In this document: in pieces, positions 26,101 to 32,879 of the stretch
Position numbering within the stretch: position 1 is the first letter of the stretch
How the letters are laid out: each line of letters starts with the position of its first letter
Origin: Apostichopus californicus
Taxonomy: Eukaryota; Echinodermata; Holothuroidea; Aspidochirotida; Stichopodidae
Direction of reading: 5' to 3'
DNA: 33,499 bases
Assembly: GCA_020650975.1 (NCBI GenBank)
Contig: JAIPMN010003197.1
Span: 1 to 33,499, forward strand
Made by a program: the position numbers and the translations under genes
Notes under the pieces: model-generated
The model's database searches: none
The model's input: the letters and a program-made list of their open reading frames with translations, nothing else
What the model was told of the DNA's origin: nothing

Positions 26101-29100
26101 ACAGAAAACCAAAACGAAAAGGCAGCGAGTCAAATCACAACCAATCTTTCTTTCGTCCTATTCAGTAACACTGTCGACCATGCTTTACTATACAAGCCGT
26201 GTTTTCAACTTTTGCTTTTGAAGACCAGAAATCACGACATAGAAAGAATAAATTTCAAATAACAAAGAATATTACGATCTTTTAAAGTTAGACGACATAA
26301 AACTTACTTCTGTTGTCAAGTTGAGCTCTGTATTTCACAAATCCTTTAAGTTTCACTTTCTCTCCGACGCATTCTAAAAATTCATCAAAGGCAGGGCCCG
26401 AATGTTCTGTTGAAATTAAACATGACAAAAGCAATATAACAACCCTCAATATTCTAATTTGCCAGACAATCAGGCTTTTGACTGGTCGTGCCAACTAGCC
26501 CGAATAATCTGTTCTTCTAGCCTTAAAACCATGATTGCATTTTATAAGCTACCGCCGTAGTAATATATGTTAAGGTGAATTTATATGTAGGGGTATAGGT
26601 TCACTATTAAAACCAAATCCTAATAATCACAAAATTATGTCGTTTTCCTTTGATTTCATTCTTTTCGACTAATGCCTGGCTCCAATTAAGCTGCCAAGGA
26701 AAGGATTTTCTGGAAGCTGAAGTAGATTGCTAAGCAAAATTGCTGACAAATTTCTGAATCTCAAGGCGAAAACCACATCCATCAAACTGCATTTTGTATC
26801 CCGAAGATATCAATTTGACAAAAAATGTTGTGATATATTGAAAATGCATCTGGCAATGGCAGAATGAATGATGTCATCAGGAAACTGCAGCTGAAATTGT
26901 CATTGCTTTTATTAACTATTTGTCAATCATATATCCACAGAGGGAAAGAATATTTCTACAAAAAGAAAGATTTTGATGGAATGTAAGTACAGAGAACTTC
27001 AACAGCTAACTAAACATCAATAAAAAGCATCAGGTTTAAAAGATTAATGTTTAAGAAAATTATATTAGCCTAACGTAAAGCTTTTGAAGAGCAGTTGCCC
27101 AGATGACATAAAAGAACCCCTACGCGATCCAAGTTCTGGGGGTAGTTGAAGGTTTTGCCAGTGAAAGGTTACATTAAACCAACCATATCTTGGGTAAGGG
27201 GCATGATATTGAGATGATGGGGGGGAGGGGGGAGGGATTGGGCTTTAACTAAAAGTGTGGAATATTTTTCTCTTCAATATATGATTCACATTGTTTGTTA
27301 CCAGGAAATCCTTTTAAAAGCCCTTATTATGGATGCCATTATAAACACTAAGTGACCGGTCCCTCACCCTGCAATCGTTCTTGGTACTACAGCATATAAA
27401 ATAATAAGGCAATCATCGTGATTGAGTGATTATTTAATGACAGGATATAAGTGTATGAAAAGGGATTTTCCCGATTTGTTATTTTGCATATTAATCTTAA
27501 AGAAATTTTCACGACGCCATGTTTTTTCTCCATTTGTGACTATATTATCTGATAAAGTTGAAGTCTTAACAACTACCAGACTTATATAAATCAACTATAT
27601 AGGTATGGTCCTCACCATCATTCATATAACTTCATCTATTCTCTCGACCAGTTTAGGAAGATGCTTAACAAAACCATGAATGAATACTTTAAAAAGAAAT
27701 TATTTCAGTTACATAAAGTTAAAAAGTAAAGAGTTAAAAGTTTACAGTCTTGTATGAGGCAAAGGCCTCTTCACACGACTGGTCATTGGTAACTTGTCAC
27801 ACCCACACAACAAAGTGTGCACAATTCAAACAATCTCTCCCTGGGGCACCACAGTGCACCACATCCACGTGTCCCCCGGGGGACTTCCCATAGGGTGCAG
27901 CCACAAACCAGTGCACACAACTTTATTTACAAGGTACCTCGCAAGTCCCCATTTATACACCTGGGCGAAGAGAGGCAATGGTGATAAAGTGCCTTGCCCA
28001 AAGACACATCGCAATGATCTGGTCAGGACTTAAACCTGCAATCCTTAGATCACAAGTCGACTGCTTTAACCACTTGACCCCAACCCCGCACCCCCCCCCC
28101 ATATCATCGCCTAATATTTCAATCAACATGCTCTTTTCCCTTCTCTTTTGTAAACTGATAGAGCTAATGATTAAGAGGACCTCACAAGAACATAAAAATA
28201 AACACAAACCATTATTGTACATCTCCTCTTCGGTTCCCTGACCAGCTCTACAATACAAGATGCCAACCTTGTATTTATTTGAAAGCTGCCAAAGAGAAAG
28301 AGAAAGGGAAAAAAAGAAGATGATTTAACTAGACCATGACATCTCAGAATTAACCCAAAGATCTTTATCAAGAGGTCTTTAAAGATCATCATTTTTAACC
28401 GACAATTCTTCCTCTGGCCTAAAATAAACAAGCGAGCAGAGAACTAAAGGTTGTAAGAGTCAACAAACTGAACAAACACATCGACCCTGTCCCTCTGACG
28501 ACGACATTTCGAACTATGTCGAAAGATCCGTACCAAACATCTGTCCTCCTACCATCGACTGAGCCTGGCCTTGTCATCTCTGTCATCGTTTCTGTCAAAG
28601 TTTAAGCATGTGCAGCTCAAAAACTGCTCAACATTTGTGCAAACATTTCATCCTGAGCAAATGTTCAAGTTGTTGATAGATTTCTTAAGTTGATGTGAAT
28701 GTCAAGGTCCTCTTATTTCAATTTCTTTAAAGATCTGGGACTCCAACACAAGCGATGGAAGTAAACAAGATGAAGAAGTTTCCCTCGCAGATTTAAAAGG
28801 CGACACCTTTTGTGAGAATTTCTCTTGAATCGCAAGCAAAGAAATTACTAAATAGCCCTTTTTAAGTTATGCAGTGGCTGTGTTTAACCGTGCCATTTTC
28901 CGATCTTAAATCTTGCACAGCTATTTGGTCAAAAGCTATGTCACAATCATCTTCAATGGAACAAAAAACAAACAAAAAATTGGAAACGGTCAAGTCAAGG
29001 TCCTACTGATTGTTTTGAGTAAAAATACTAGTAAATTTTTTATAAGAGTACATATAATTCACCCTCCCCTCCCCCCGCCCATTTAGTTCACCCCCTCCCC

Positions 29101-29216
29101 TTGTTCTCTTCCTATTGCAAATTACCAATTATGGATCACCGAAGGGATTCATCCCAAATGACCAACACTCTTCTAACAAAATAGGATGTTGTGACAGTTT
29201 CACCACATCATTTAAT

Positions 29217-29247
<31 letters not shown>

Positions 29248-29499
29248 GGAACACAATATTAGGAAATTGCTGGTTAATAACACAAACTATACCACAAATC
29301 CAGGACCTACCCCTTGTTCATCTAATTTGCATAGATGTTCCCTTGTTTTCTCAGAGTTATTAGCGACTTTGAGACAGGTCAATGGAAGATCTGGTACGAC
29401 ATATTCCAACACATCTCTGAGCGGCAGACCCCTGGACGTGTTATGTTTCGCACTGGACGGTATAGAATCTTCCATGATGTAGCCCCTCAATGTGTTAAG
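2037..29499 (-). CDS. SIPA1L: SIPA1-like (SIPA1L/SPAR family) Rap GTPase-activating protein, partial gene, 17 exons
   Basis: This is the overall gene call. The exons, in transcript order A to Q, are listed separately. Their joined frame is 1,016 codons with no internal stop, and phases agree at all sixteen junctions. Residues 1 to about 250 are the C-terminal part of a Rap-GAP domain, which stimulates GTP hydrolysis on Rap through an asparagine thumb (residue 165, in [13 protein letters not shown]). Residues 250-405 form the linker typical of the family, about 409-480 the PDZ domain, and 490-1016 a Ser/Pro/basic tail with the family motif [15 protein letters not shown]. The order Rap-GAP, linker, PDZ, Ser-rich tail is that of vertebrate SIPA1L1-3; those are cortical or postsynaptic proteins that restrain Rap signalling. 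The N-terminal half lies right of the window. The C-terminal coiled coil was not seen and is probably left of position 1. Which vertebrate paralogue is closest cannot be decided. No promoter, start codon or polyA site is visible. Confidence 0.93.
2106..3062 (-). other. Intron P-Q
   Basis: AT-rich, with no further coding segment or structured repeat recognised. Contains a run of A at 2931-2940. Confidence 0.6.
3063..3237 (-). CDS. SIPA1L: SIPA1L exon P: tail segment with EDLKKL motif
   Basis: One base plus 58 codons. A T-rich tract and CGCTGCAG precede the acceptor; the donor is GTGAGT. The product begins [20 protein letters not shown], continues [20 protein letters not shown] and then [31 protein letters not shown] resembles the SKEDFLKLMLPDS segment of vertebrate SIPA1L1. 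The first base completes the arginine from exon O. Position, phase and splice sites all fit. Confidence 0.8.
3238..4037 (-). other. Intron O-P
   Basis: Contains a C-run (about 3567-3584, a G-run in the transcript) and otherwise unremarkable AT-rich sequence. Confidence 0.65.
4038..4657 (-). CDS. SIPA1L: SIPA1L exon O: serine-rich tail with conserved SELS motif
   Basis: 206 codons plus two bases, the longest exon here. The acceptor is TCACACAACAG before GCAACAATC and the donor is GTAATG. The product starts [20 protein letters not shown]. At about residues 118-135 of the exon it carries [20 protein letters not shown], matching the family motif GDLSEISSHSSGS. It then has a Pro/Thr/Arg-rich stretch ([16 protein letters not shown]) and ends with a polyserine run and SPRSSKR. 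Read without splicing, the frame stops at TAA immediately after the junction. Splicing to exon P keeps the arginine (AG|G) and the frame, so splicing is preferred; a short isoform ending here is possible. Confidence 0.88.
4658..5306 (-). other. Intron N-O, containing the exon N copy
   Basis: Apart from the duplicated exon end (about 5100-5180, listed separately) only AT-rich sequence is seen, with a T-run at 4705-4716. Confidence 0.65.
5125..5175 (-). CDS. Candidate 51-bp cassette exon duplicated from the end of exon N
   Basis: Seventeen codons, [17 protein letters not shown], in phase 0 at both ends, so it could be spliced between exons N and O without shifting the frame. It matches the last 17 residues of exon N at 13 of 17 positions. 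A donor GTGAGA follows directly. The acceptor is CATCATAG, with a poor polypyrimidine tract. Had the copy been read as far upstream as the original, CAG has become TAG, an in-frame stop; that TAG is exactly the acceptor dinucleotide context used here. Of eight base differences in the 17 codons, four are silent and four change residues. Expression is unproven. Confidence 0.4.
5307..5449 (-). CDS. SIPA1L: SIPA1L exon N: Ser/Gln-rich tail segment
   Basis: Two bases plus 47 codons. The acceptor is TCGTACAG and the donor is GTAAGA. The product begins [20 protein letters not shown], followed by [20 protein letters not shown] and KRANVAQ. Low complexity, probably disordered. The last 51 bases have a diverged copy 182 bases downstream in the intron (5125-5175), which may be an alternative exon. 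Confidence 0.84.
5450..6020 (-). other. Intron M-N
   Basis: No repeat or second gene recognised; a short AT-only patch lies at about 5935-5970. Confidence 0.65.
6021..6461 (-). CDS. SIPA1L: SIPA1L exon M: Pro/Arg-rich tail segment
   Basis: Two bases, 146 codons, one base. The acceptor is TTTTCTTTCAG and the donor is GTAAGT. The product opens with the proline-rich [20 protein letters not shown] and continues with charged sequence including [20 protein letters not shown] and [16 protein letters not shown], ending GDYRSRG. It is locally much more GC-rich than the flanking introns. No domain is recognised. It is likely a disordered region with many basic Ser/Thr sites suitable for phosphorylation. 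The frame remains open upstream of the plus-strand C-rich patch at 6360-6460, which fits a coding exon. Confidence 0.86.
6740..6870 (-). CDS. SIPA1L: SIPA1L exon L: post-PDZ linker
   Basis: One base, 43 codons, one base. The acceptor is CATTTGCAG and the donor is GTAACC, a weak site. The product begins [20 protein letters not shown] and ends [21 protein letters not shown] resembles the vertebrate sequence RRGCSELCRIPMVEYK directly after the PDZ domain. Conservation is low after that, as in other family members. The call rests on phase agreement with both neighbours, intact splice signals and the PMEY match. Confidence 0.78.
6871..7608 (-). other. Intron K-L, part outside the tandem repeat
   Basis: AT-rich intron sequence with nothing recognised on either strand. 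Confidence 0.6.
7609..7876. repeat. Three-copy tandem repeat of about 89 bp spanning the exon K donor
   Basis: Units start at 7609, 7698 and 7789, each beginning GTGAAAACT and ending CTCCATA(C/T)GGGG. Each unit contains, in transcript orientation, the last roughly 27 bases of exon K, the donor and about 60 bases of intron. Only the rightmost unit joins the real exon. The middle copy retains a perfect GTAGGT donor (7760-7755); the left copy has GTAGTT. Confidence 0.95.
7850..7965 (-). CDS. SIPA1L: SIPA1L exon K: second half of PDZ domain
   Basis: 38 codons plus two bases. The acceptor is TACTCTTTCAG and the donor is GTAGGT. The product contains [20 protein letters not shown] and [18 protein letters not shown]. 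The family has [26 protein letters not shown] followed by DGSPRRG. The last roughly 27 bases and the donor lie inside a three-copy tandem repeat (7609-7876). If the donor were skipped, the frame would meet TAG at once, because the donor itself reads as a stop in this phase. Confidence 0.96.
7966..8546 (-). other. Intron J-K
   Basis: Splits the PDZ domain after GARLVE. No repeats or RNA genes recognised. Confidence 0.7.
8547..8684 (-). CDS. SIPA1L: SIPA1L exon J: first half of PDZ domain
   Basis: 46 codons, phase 0 at both ends. The product begins [20 protein letters not shown] and continues [20 protein letters not shown], then GARLVE. QLGFHV is the carboxylate-binding loop in the atypical form used by this family. 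The acceptor TCTTCTCGTAG before ACTCAG is preferred because it gives gap-free alignment. An alternative AG six bases downstream (exon from 8678) would remove only Thr-Gln. The donor is GTTAGC. Confidence 0.96.
8685..9711 (-). other. Intron I-J
   Basis: Unremarkable sequence. Overlapping open frames of up to 100 codons around 8841-9226 on both strands show no family resemblance. Confidence 0.65.
9712..9826 (-). CDS. SIPA1L: SIPA1L exon I: linker domain before PDZ
   Basis: One base plus 38 codons. The acceptor is TTGTTTTAG and the donor is GTAACA. The product contains [20 protein letters not shown] and [18 protein letters not shown]. This corresponds to the family helix EIVQRLQIVT that precedes the PDZ domain. 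The first T completes a serine with the last two bases of exon H. Confidence 0.92.
9827..10388 (-). other. Intron H-I
   Basis: Nothing recognised beyond splice signals. Confidence 0.65.
10389..10534 (-). CDS. SIPA1L: SIPA1L exon H: linker domain
   Basis: 48 codons plus two bases. The acceptor is TATGATCCAG and the donor is GTGAAT. The product contains [20 protein letters not shown] and [11 protein letters not shown]. It aligns without gaps to the family segment running from VWDV to the LLGIS and DVIGWT motifs. The exon does not begin at a track-length ORF. It was placed by searching for the LGIS..VIGW pair between exons G and I. Confidence 0.92.
13169..13238 (+). mobile_element. 3' tail of a SINE/LINE-type retroelement
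   Basis: The sequence GTAAAGCGCTTCGAGCAGCG, then GTGCTATATAAGTAC and a TTATTATTATT tail, is the typical 3' end shared by many animal LINEs and their SINE partners. Only the tail is recognised; the 5' extent is unclear. A relative lies at 17609. Confidence 0.6.
13300..13800. repeat. Cluster of dispersed repeat units carrying TGACCTTTGACCTCCACC
   Basis: Three related units place GACC(C)CAAATGA..TTTGACCTC at about 13306, 13571 and 13729, followed each time by similar text (AAAACARCA, then GTCCTTGTACT or GTTCTTTTGCTC). Relatives occur at 17090-17180 and 32900-32960. It looks like a dispersed, repeatedly inserted or locally duplicated family common in echinoderm-type genomes; its class is unknown. 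Confidence 0.65.
15152..15372 (-). CDS. SIPA1L: SIPA1L exon G: Rap-GAP to linker junction
   Basis: Two bases plus 73 codons. The acceptor is TCTCATTGCAG and the donor is GTAAGG. The product begins [20 protein letters not shown], continues [14 protein letters not shown] and ends [12 protein letters not shown]. These correspond to family INAENAAHKSEKF, RAMATRTRQEYLKDLA and GALVWDV. The exon includes a lysine-rich stretch (NKKKEKS). It is flanked by the two largest introns of the window, 4.6 and 4.7 kb. Confidence 0.96.
17609..17680 (+). mobile_element. 3' tail of a SINE/LINE-type retroelement
   Basis: GTAAAGCGCCTTAGAGCAG, then AAGGCGCTATAGAAATTTTG and an AAATAAATAAAT tail. Related to the tail at 13169 but with a different terminal repeat, so probably an independent insertion. 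Confidence 0.55.
18322..19006. repeat. 17-bp minisatellite with higher-order structure
   Basis: About forty units of GAGACACCTATCTAAGT with variants (CAGACACCTAAAT, GAGATACCTATCTAAGT, GACACACCTATCTAAAT). The marker variant AATGCAGACA (AAAGCAGACA once) recurs at 18373, 18535, 18672, 18753, 18817, 18898 and 18962. The last spacings are 81, 64, 81 and 64 bp, giving a 145-bp higher-order repeat in the right half. Confidence 0.95.
20111..20217 (-). CDS. SIPA1L: SIPA1L exon F: end of Rap-GAP domain
   Basis: One base, 35 codons, one base. The acceptor is TATTCTTAG. The donor is GTTCGT, weaker than its neighbours. The product begins [20 protein letters not shown] and ends FADFIIAK. Family proteins have [18 protein letters not shown] followed by a FLLAK segment. 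The first A completes the serine codon begun in exon E and the last G begins the alanine codon completed in exon G. Confidence 0.94.
20218..21399 (-). other. Intron E-F
   Basis: Contains a CAT microsatellite (20959-20974) and a C-run (21184-21200). A 138-codon plus-strand open frame at 20936-21352 crosses these and is considered spurious. Confidence 0.65.
21400..21557 (-). CDS. SIPA1L: SIPA1L exon E: Rap-GAP catalytic segment with asparagine thumb
   Basis: 52 codons plus two bases. The acceptor is TTTCTCCCAG and the donor is GTAAGT. The product starts [20 protein letters not shown], followed by [20 protein letters not shown] and [12 protein letters not shown]. In Rap1GAP-type proteins the Asn of the GND motif is the catalytic 'Asn thumb' inserted into the Rap active site. 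It is intact here (codon 21533-21531), so the enzyme is predicted to be active. A longer ORF in another frame over the same bases is a shadow. Confidence 0.96.
21918..22296. mobile_element. Non-autonomous hAT-type DNA transposon, 379 bp
   Basis: Begins CAGGGGTGGGCAACCTACGG and ends AGGTTGCCCACCCACCCCTG, i.e. terminal inverted repeats CAGGGGTGGGCAACCT with a 4-bp GGGT insertion in one end. Subterminal GCGGCCCGC/GTGGCCCGG and TGCGGCCCAG/TCTGGCCCAT motifs are typical of Charlie-like hAT elements. The flanks ACATAGAA (21910-21917) and ACATAGAC (22297-22304) match at 7 of 8 positions, an 8-bp target duplication as expected for hAT. Too short to encode a transposase. Confidence 0.9.
22326..22484. 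repeat. Two-copy tandem repeat, period about 79 bp
   Basis: Both copies contain CTTCATCCAC, CATCACAGGTGGAC and TTTTCTCAATCATGA, with ACAGGTGGA at 22352 and 22431. It follows the hAT element closely but is not part of it. Confidence 0.85.
22485..24270. other. Intron D-E, middle part
   Basis: AT-rich; a TA/TG microsatellite at about 23321-23372 and a G-run near 24010-24022. No exon is required or seen between exons D and E. Confidence 0.6.
24277..24550. mobile_element. Long inverted repeat, probable Penelope-like or fold-back element remnant
   Basis: The left arm (about 24277-24438) and right arm (about 24439-24550) are inverted copies meeting at a centre where CAAGGGATGATCCCTTG is itself palindromic. 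The arms share GGATTAGTAGACAAG, AGAGATAGATGTAAG, GTGAACACTAAGAG-like and GGTTAATGAGCATGG segments. The right arm lacks roughly 45 bases present in the left. The outer ends carry CTCTGAAGAA(A)GATCCTGC and its complement. The right end completes a hammerhead-like motif (24510-24549). Confidence 0.75.
24510..24549 (+). ncRNA. Hammerhead-ribozyme-like motif, dimer-type
   Basis: In order: GCCT (24510-24513), core CTGAAGA (24514-24520), GATCC-TGCTA-GGATC hairpin (24523-24537), core GAAAC (24538-24542), GTC (24543-24545), AGGC (24546-24549). GCCT and AGGC pair as helix I and GATCC/GGATC as helix II. GAAACGTC contains the palindrome ACGT, so helix III could form only between two molecules. This short helix III layout is known for Penelope-like element hammerheads. 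Two extra A residues between CTGAAGA and helix II depart from the strict consensus, so activity is uncertain. Confidence 0.5.
24551..25294. other. Intron D-E, part next to exon D
   Basis: Contains C-rich patches (24745-24780 and a C-run at 24932-24944) and no coding segment. Confidence 0.6.
25295..25398 (-). CDS. SIPA1L: SIPA1L exon D: Rap-GAP domain
   Basis: Two bases plus 34 codons. The acceptor is TCTTCCACAG and the donor is GTAAGT. The product contains [20 protein letters not shown] and [14 protein letters not shown]. The [19 protein letters not shown] segment is nearly invariant across the Rap-GAP family and anchors the assignment. Confidence 0.96.
25399..26307 (-). other. Intron C-D
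   Basis: Includes a C-run at 25815-25823. The 123-codon plus-strand open frame at 25721-26092 shows no family features. Confidence 0.6.
26308..26406 (-). CDS. SIPA1L: SIPA1L exon C: Rap-GAP domain
   Basis: Two bases, 32 codons, one base. The acceptor is TTTCAACAG and the donor is GTAAGT. The product reads [20 protein letters not shown] then [12 protein letters not shown]. Family proteins have GPAFEEFLDLLG followed by [16 protein letters not shown]. The final A starts the threonine codon completed in exon D (TDSTG). Confidence 0.95.
26407..27779 (-). other. Intron B-C, part outside the SINE
   Basis: Contains a G-rich patch at 27217-27240. Nothing else recognised. Confidence 0.6.
27780..28085 (-). 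mobile_element. tRNA-derived SINE in intron B-C
   Basis: On the minus strand the element starts near 28085 with AAGTGGTTAAAGCAGTCGAC (box A region), then GATCTAAGGATTGCAGG and a box B-like GGTTTAAGTCC. It continues into TGTGTCTTTGGGCAAGGCAC, then CCCAGGTGTATAAATGGGG, the widespread body of deuterostome tRNA SINEs. The unique tail reaches at least 27780. The limits are approximate and no target duplication was identified. Confidence 0.7.
28210..28285 (-). CDS. SIPA1L: SIPA1L exon B: Rap-GAP domain
   Basis: 25 codons plus one base. A strong polypyrimidine tract and CTTTGGCAG precede the acceptor; the donor is GTTTGT. The product is [16 protein letters not shown] then GTEEEMYNN, matching the family segment [20 protein letters not shown]. 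The last base, G, combines with the first two of exon C to make the glutamate of EHSGPAF. The exon is short and would be missed by an ORF length filter. Confidence 0.95.
28286..29310 (-). other. Intron A-B
   Basis: A C-rich pyrimidine patch (29060-29100) and a (TA)n microsatellite at 29219-29247 lie near exon A. No coding segment seen. Confidence 0.65.
29311..29499 (-). CDS. SIPA1L: SIPA1L exon A: Rap-GAP domain, first exon in window
   Basis: 63 codons, phase 0 at both ends. The acceptor is TTTCCTCAG before CTTAACACA and the donor is GTAGGT. The product begins [16 protein letters not shown], continues through [18 protein letters not shown] and ends KLDEQG. This matches the vertebrate SIPA1L segment in which LRG, EDAIPS, GLPLKEVLEYV and KLDEQG follow one another. 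The donor one codon earlier than the open frame's end is chosen because it gives gap-free joining to exon B (EQG then LSNKYKVG). The preceding exon, expected to end in a YRIILRTSE-like sequence, is not in the window, so the upstream intron is at least 4 kb. Confidence 0.95.
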
Positions 29500-29640
29500 C
29501 TGAGGAAATATAACATAAAGAACAATGTCATAGACAATGAGAGTCACACTACATTCCTCACAACGGTGGCCAAGATAAATATGAGGTGAACATGATTTAC
29601 GCAATTACTTCCTGTCAATAGTTAGGTCTCCAACCACGCT

Positions 29641-30747
29641 AGAAAGGTAAGGGAGACAGAGATGCAAATAGTTATAGGAGAAAGGTAAGGAGTAAGAGAA
29701 GTAAATACAGTAGTTATAGGAGAAAGTTAAGGGGGAAGAAAAGTAAATAGTGAGAAGAGAGGTAAGGGGGACGAGAAGTAAATAGTGAGGAGAGAGGTAA
29801 AGAGTAAGAGAAGTAAATAGTTATAGGAGAAAGGCAAGGCAGAAAGAAATGCAAATAGTTATAGGAGAGAGGTAAGGAGTAAGAGAAGTAAATAGTTATA
29901 GGAGAAAGGCAAGGAGTGAGAAGTAAATAGATATAAGAGAAAGGTAAGGGGGAAGAGAAGTAAATAGTGAGGAGATAGGTAAGGGAGAAAGTAAATAGTG
30001 TGGAGATAGGTAAGGAGTAAGGGAAGTAAATAGTTATAAGAGAAAGGTAAGGGGGAAGAGAAGTAAATAGTGAGGAGATAGGTAAGGGAGAAAGTAAATA
30101 GTGTGGAGATAGGTAAGGAGTAAGAGAAGTAAATAGTTACAGGAGAAAGGTAAGGGGGAAGAGAAGTAAATAGTGAGGAGATATGTACTTAGGGAGAAAG
30201 TAAATAGTGTGGAGATAGGTAAGGAGTAAGAGAAGTAAATAGTTATAGGAGTTAGGTAAGAGAGAAAGAGATGCAAATAGTTACATAGGAGAAAGGTAAA
30301 GAGTAAGAGAAGTAAATAGTTATAGGAGAAAGGTAAGGGGGAAGAGAAGTCAATAGTGAGGAGATAGGTAAGGGAGAAAGTAAACAATGTGGAGATAGGT
30401 AAGGGAGAAAGAGATGCAAATAGTTACATAGGAGAAAGGTAAAGAGTAAGAGATGCAAAAAGTTATAGGAGAAAGGTAAAGAGTAAGAGAAGAAAATAGT
30501 TATAGGAGAAAGGTAAGGGGGAAGAGAAGTATAGGAGATAGGTAAGGGGGAAGAGAAGAAAATAGTTACTGTAGAAAGGTAAGGGAGGAAGAGAAGTAAA
30601 TAGTTATAGGAGAAAGGTAAAGAGTAAGAGAAGTAAATAGTGAGGAGATAGGTAAGGGAGGAAGAGAAGTAAATAGTTATAGGAGAAAGGTAAGGGAGGA
30701 AGAAGTAAATACTGAGGAGACAGGTAAGGGAGGACGAGAAGTAAATA
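29641..30747. repeat. Purine-rich minisatellite (pyrimidine-rich in the transcript)
   Basis: More than twenty units built from AGTAAATAGTTATAGGAGAA, then AGGTAAGG(GGGA/AGT)AGAG, alternating with shorter GTAAATAGTGAGGAGATAGG units. Unit length varies between roughly 28 and 38 bases. Plus-strand CT (AG in the transcript) is almost absent. It lies about 140 bases upstream of the exon A acceptor. Confidence 0.95.
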
Positions 30748-30997
30748 ATAGTTTAATTCTGTTTTTAACTGGTATCATGACAAAGATTTGATACAGAAAG
30801 TTGGAATATTCACATAGCTATGCCTTCAAGTCAAGTAAATAGTTATAGGAGAAAGGTAAGGGAGGAAGAAGTAAATACTGAGGAGACAGGTAAGGGAGGA
30901 TGAGAAGTAAATAATAGTTTAATTCTGTTTTTAACTGGTATCATGACAAAGATTTGATACAGAAAGTTGGAATATTCACATAGCTATGCCTTCAAGT
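30667..30997. repeat. Near-perfect 166-bp tandem duplication at the edge of the minisatellite
   Basis: Copies at 30667-30831 and 30833-30997 differ by about one base (GGACGAG versus GGATGAG). Each has minisatellite sequence at its left and unique sequence (AATAATAGTTTAATTCTG through GCTATGCCTTCAAGT) at its right. The near-identity indicates a recent event, younger than most unit divergence in the array. Confidence 0.93.
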
Positions 30998-32578
30998 TTC
31001 AATCATGCATGTTTAGTTACTGAAAGATACGATTTGATGCTTCATAATAGCTAACATAAACTCTACCAAGGATAATAACCAAAATTTATTTACACAGCAC
31101 TGAAATCCACAGTTGCAATCAAAGTAATGGCTGTCCATCACAATTAAAACCATGTAAGTCAACAAACAGACATCAACAAGGAAGTTGCAGGTACTGCAAG
31201 CATACATTACATACCTTGATGTCTTTACAGGGTAAAAATATTTCCAGTTTTTAATTAAAGGGAAAGGGGGAGCCACACCTGCTAAAGTATGAAATGGATG
31301 TGAATTATGTTTAGCCCTTGAAATAAATGATATTATCAAACATCTTACAAGTCTTGCTTAGATTAACAAATTGGGACATATTCTGTGTGCCTTATCACAA
31401 TCGCATAAATCTGTCATTGACTTTTACTATAGCCTGTCAAATTCGTATTTCATAGCCAGGTCAAATTTTTTAAAACAAACTTCCCATATCTACCCTTCAA
31501 CTGGAAATCATCATAATACCTAGATACCTTCCCCTGAATAATTGGCCTTTCGATTATGACAAAAGTATTACATCAGATCTATGAAATCACGTTAAATAAT
31601 ACAGTCAGTTCCACTTCCACCTATTAATATTTAATTGTTAACAGCAACTGTCTTCAGTAAAATTCTTTCAGTTTCTATGAAAACAATATCACCCAGCTAC
31701 TGAAATGAAAATTGCTATATAATGTCTATTACAGTACAACAAATTTTGCCTTTAAAACAACATGGTTTGATTGCTCTAAACCAATTTTAAAGCTCAGGCA
31801 AACCATTTTTGTCCTGAAAGGGAGTAGTTACAGAGCCTTGTATGAAGGTTACAACTTTTAGTCACTAAATCCAAGCCTGGAATATTCAAGCATAATTCCA
31901 TCTCCCTCAATCTAACTAATGTAGCATCATACATAATTGTTGCTTTTCTGTTGTTGGTATAAAAAGGAACATTCCTTTAAAAATCTTACTATATTTGGGG
32001 GAATGATGTGGCTTAAAAGAGAGTTTTTTTGTAATTTTTTTATAAATTCAACTTGATACTAAATCAACACCAAAGTCCCATCATAATGAAGTTCACTAGT
32101 TTGACAAGGCACAATCTTTCATTCCCAATAATGAAGAACGGTTTCCAACTTTGTCTGCATTTCTTGATTTCCTTTAGTATCTCTCCTTGTATTACTCAGA
32201 CAGGAAGTGTTGTCTGGTGACAAAATTTGCATAAACACTGTAAACAGATATCTGGTTATTATACTGTTTTAAGTCTATAAACATGGACATTGACACACAA
32301 TCTAAAAGTCTTCAGTTTGATCAATTGTAATCTTGTCTTGAGTAATACTGGGTAGGTTTAATACAAATTTCCACCAATGCAAGGCTGCTTTAAAGCTCAT
32401 GTCATGGGAAGCTGTGACATATTGTAATTTCACAATGATACCTGTCTCACGTTTTTTACTGTAAACAAGAAAACATTGACATTATTGAAACAATGTCAGT
32501 TGTACGTGGAGTTGTGGTTTCATTTGCTTCCTCTTTCCGTTAAAATGCCAGCAAAATGGGATGCTACGCTGTTTTGCT
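30998..32578. other. Upstream intron, no features recognised
   Basis: AT-rich intron sequence. The Rap-GAP exon that should precede exon A was searched for by its expected motifs and not found. Confidence 0.6.
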
Positions 32579-32735
32579 GGCGCTGTGGCCGAGTGGATAA
32601 AGGCGGTGGCGTTTGAAACAATGAGGCTTAGCAATAGGGAGGTTCCGGGTTCGATACCCGGCTGGGTTATAGTAAGGTGGGGTTTTCATGCAAGTTAGAT
32701 ACTGCTCTGTATAGTATCTTCACAAGTCACAAATT
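32579..32735 (+). mobile_element. tRNA-Ser/Leu-like SINE or tRNA pseudogene
   Basis: Box A TGGCCGAGTGG (32586-32596) and box B GGTTCGATACC (about 32648-32658) are intact. The T arm CCGGG-TTCGATA-CCCGG pairs perfectly and a long variable region suggests a type II (Ser/Leu) tRNA ancestor with TTTGAAA at the anticodon loop. The acceptor stem and anticodon stem do not pair, so it is not a working tRNA. The downstream GGTTATAGTAAGGTGGGG and AGATACTGCTCTGTATAGT sequence looks like a SINE body. Confidence 0.7.
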
Positions 32736-32879
32736 TATGAAAATTGCTTTATTGGTTTGTTTTGTAGATAGGTACACAGTACGTTTAACTTTATAGAAAG
32801 CCAGTTAGCTTTGCGATTCCTTGCCATAAAATTACTCAAAATTAAAAATAACTATCTGACTAATGTAGAGCAAGTGAGT

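Noticed and set aside
30034..30458. Minus-strand open frames rich in Leu, Thr, Tyr and Ser
   Set aside because: Translation of the purine-rich minisatellite; stops are absent because the unit lacks them in that frame.
32579..32668. Functional tRNA-Ser gene
   Set aside because: Boxes A and B and the T arm are intact, but the acceptor and anticodon stems do not pair; a SINE head or pseudogene fits better.
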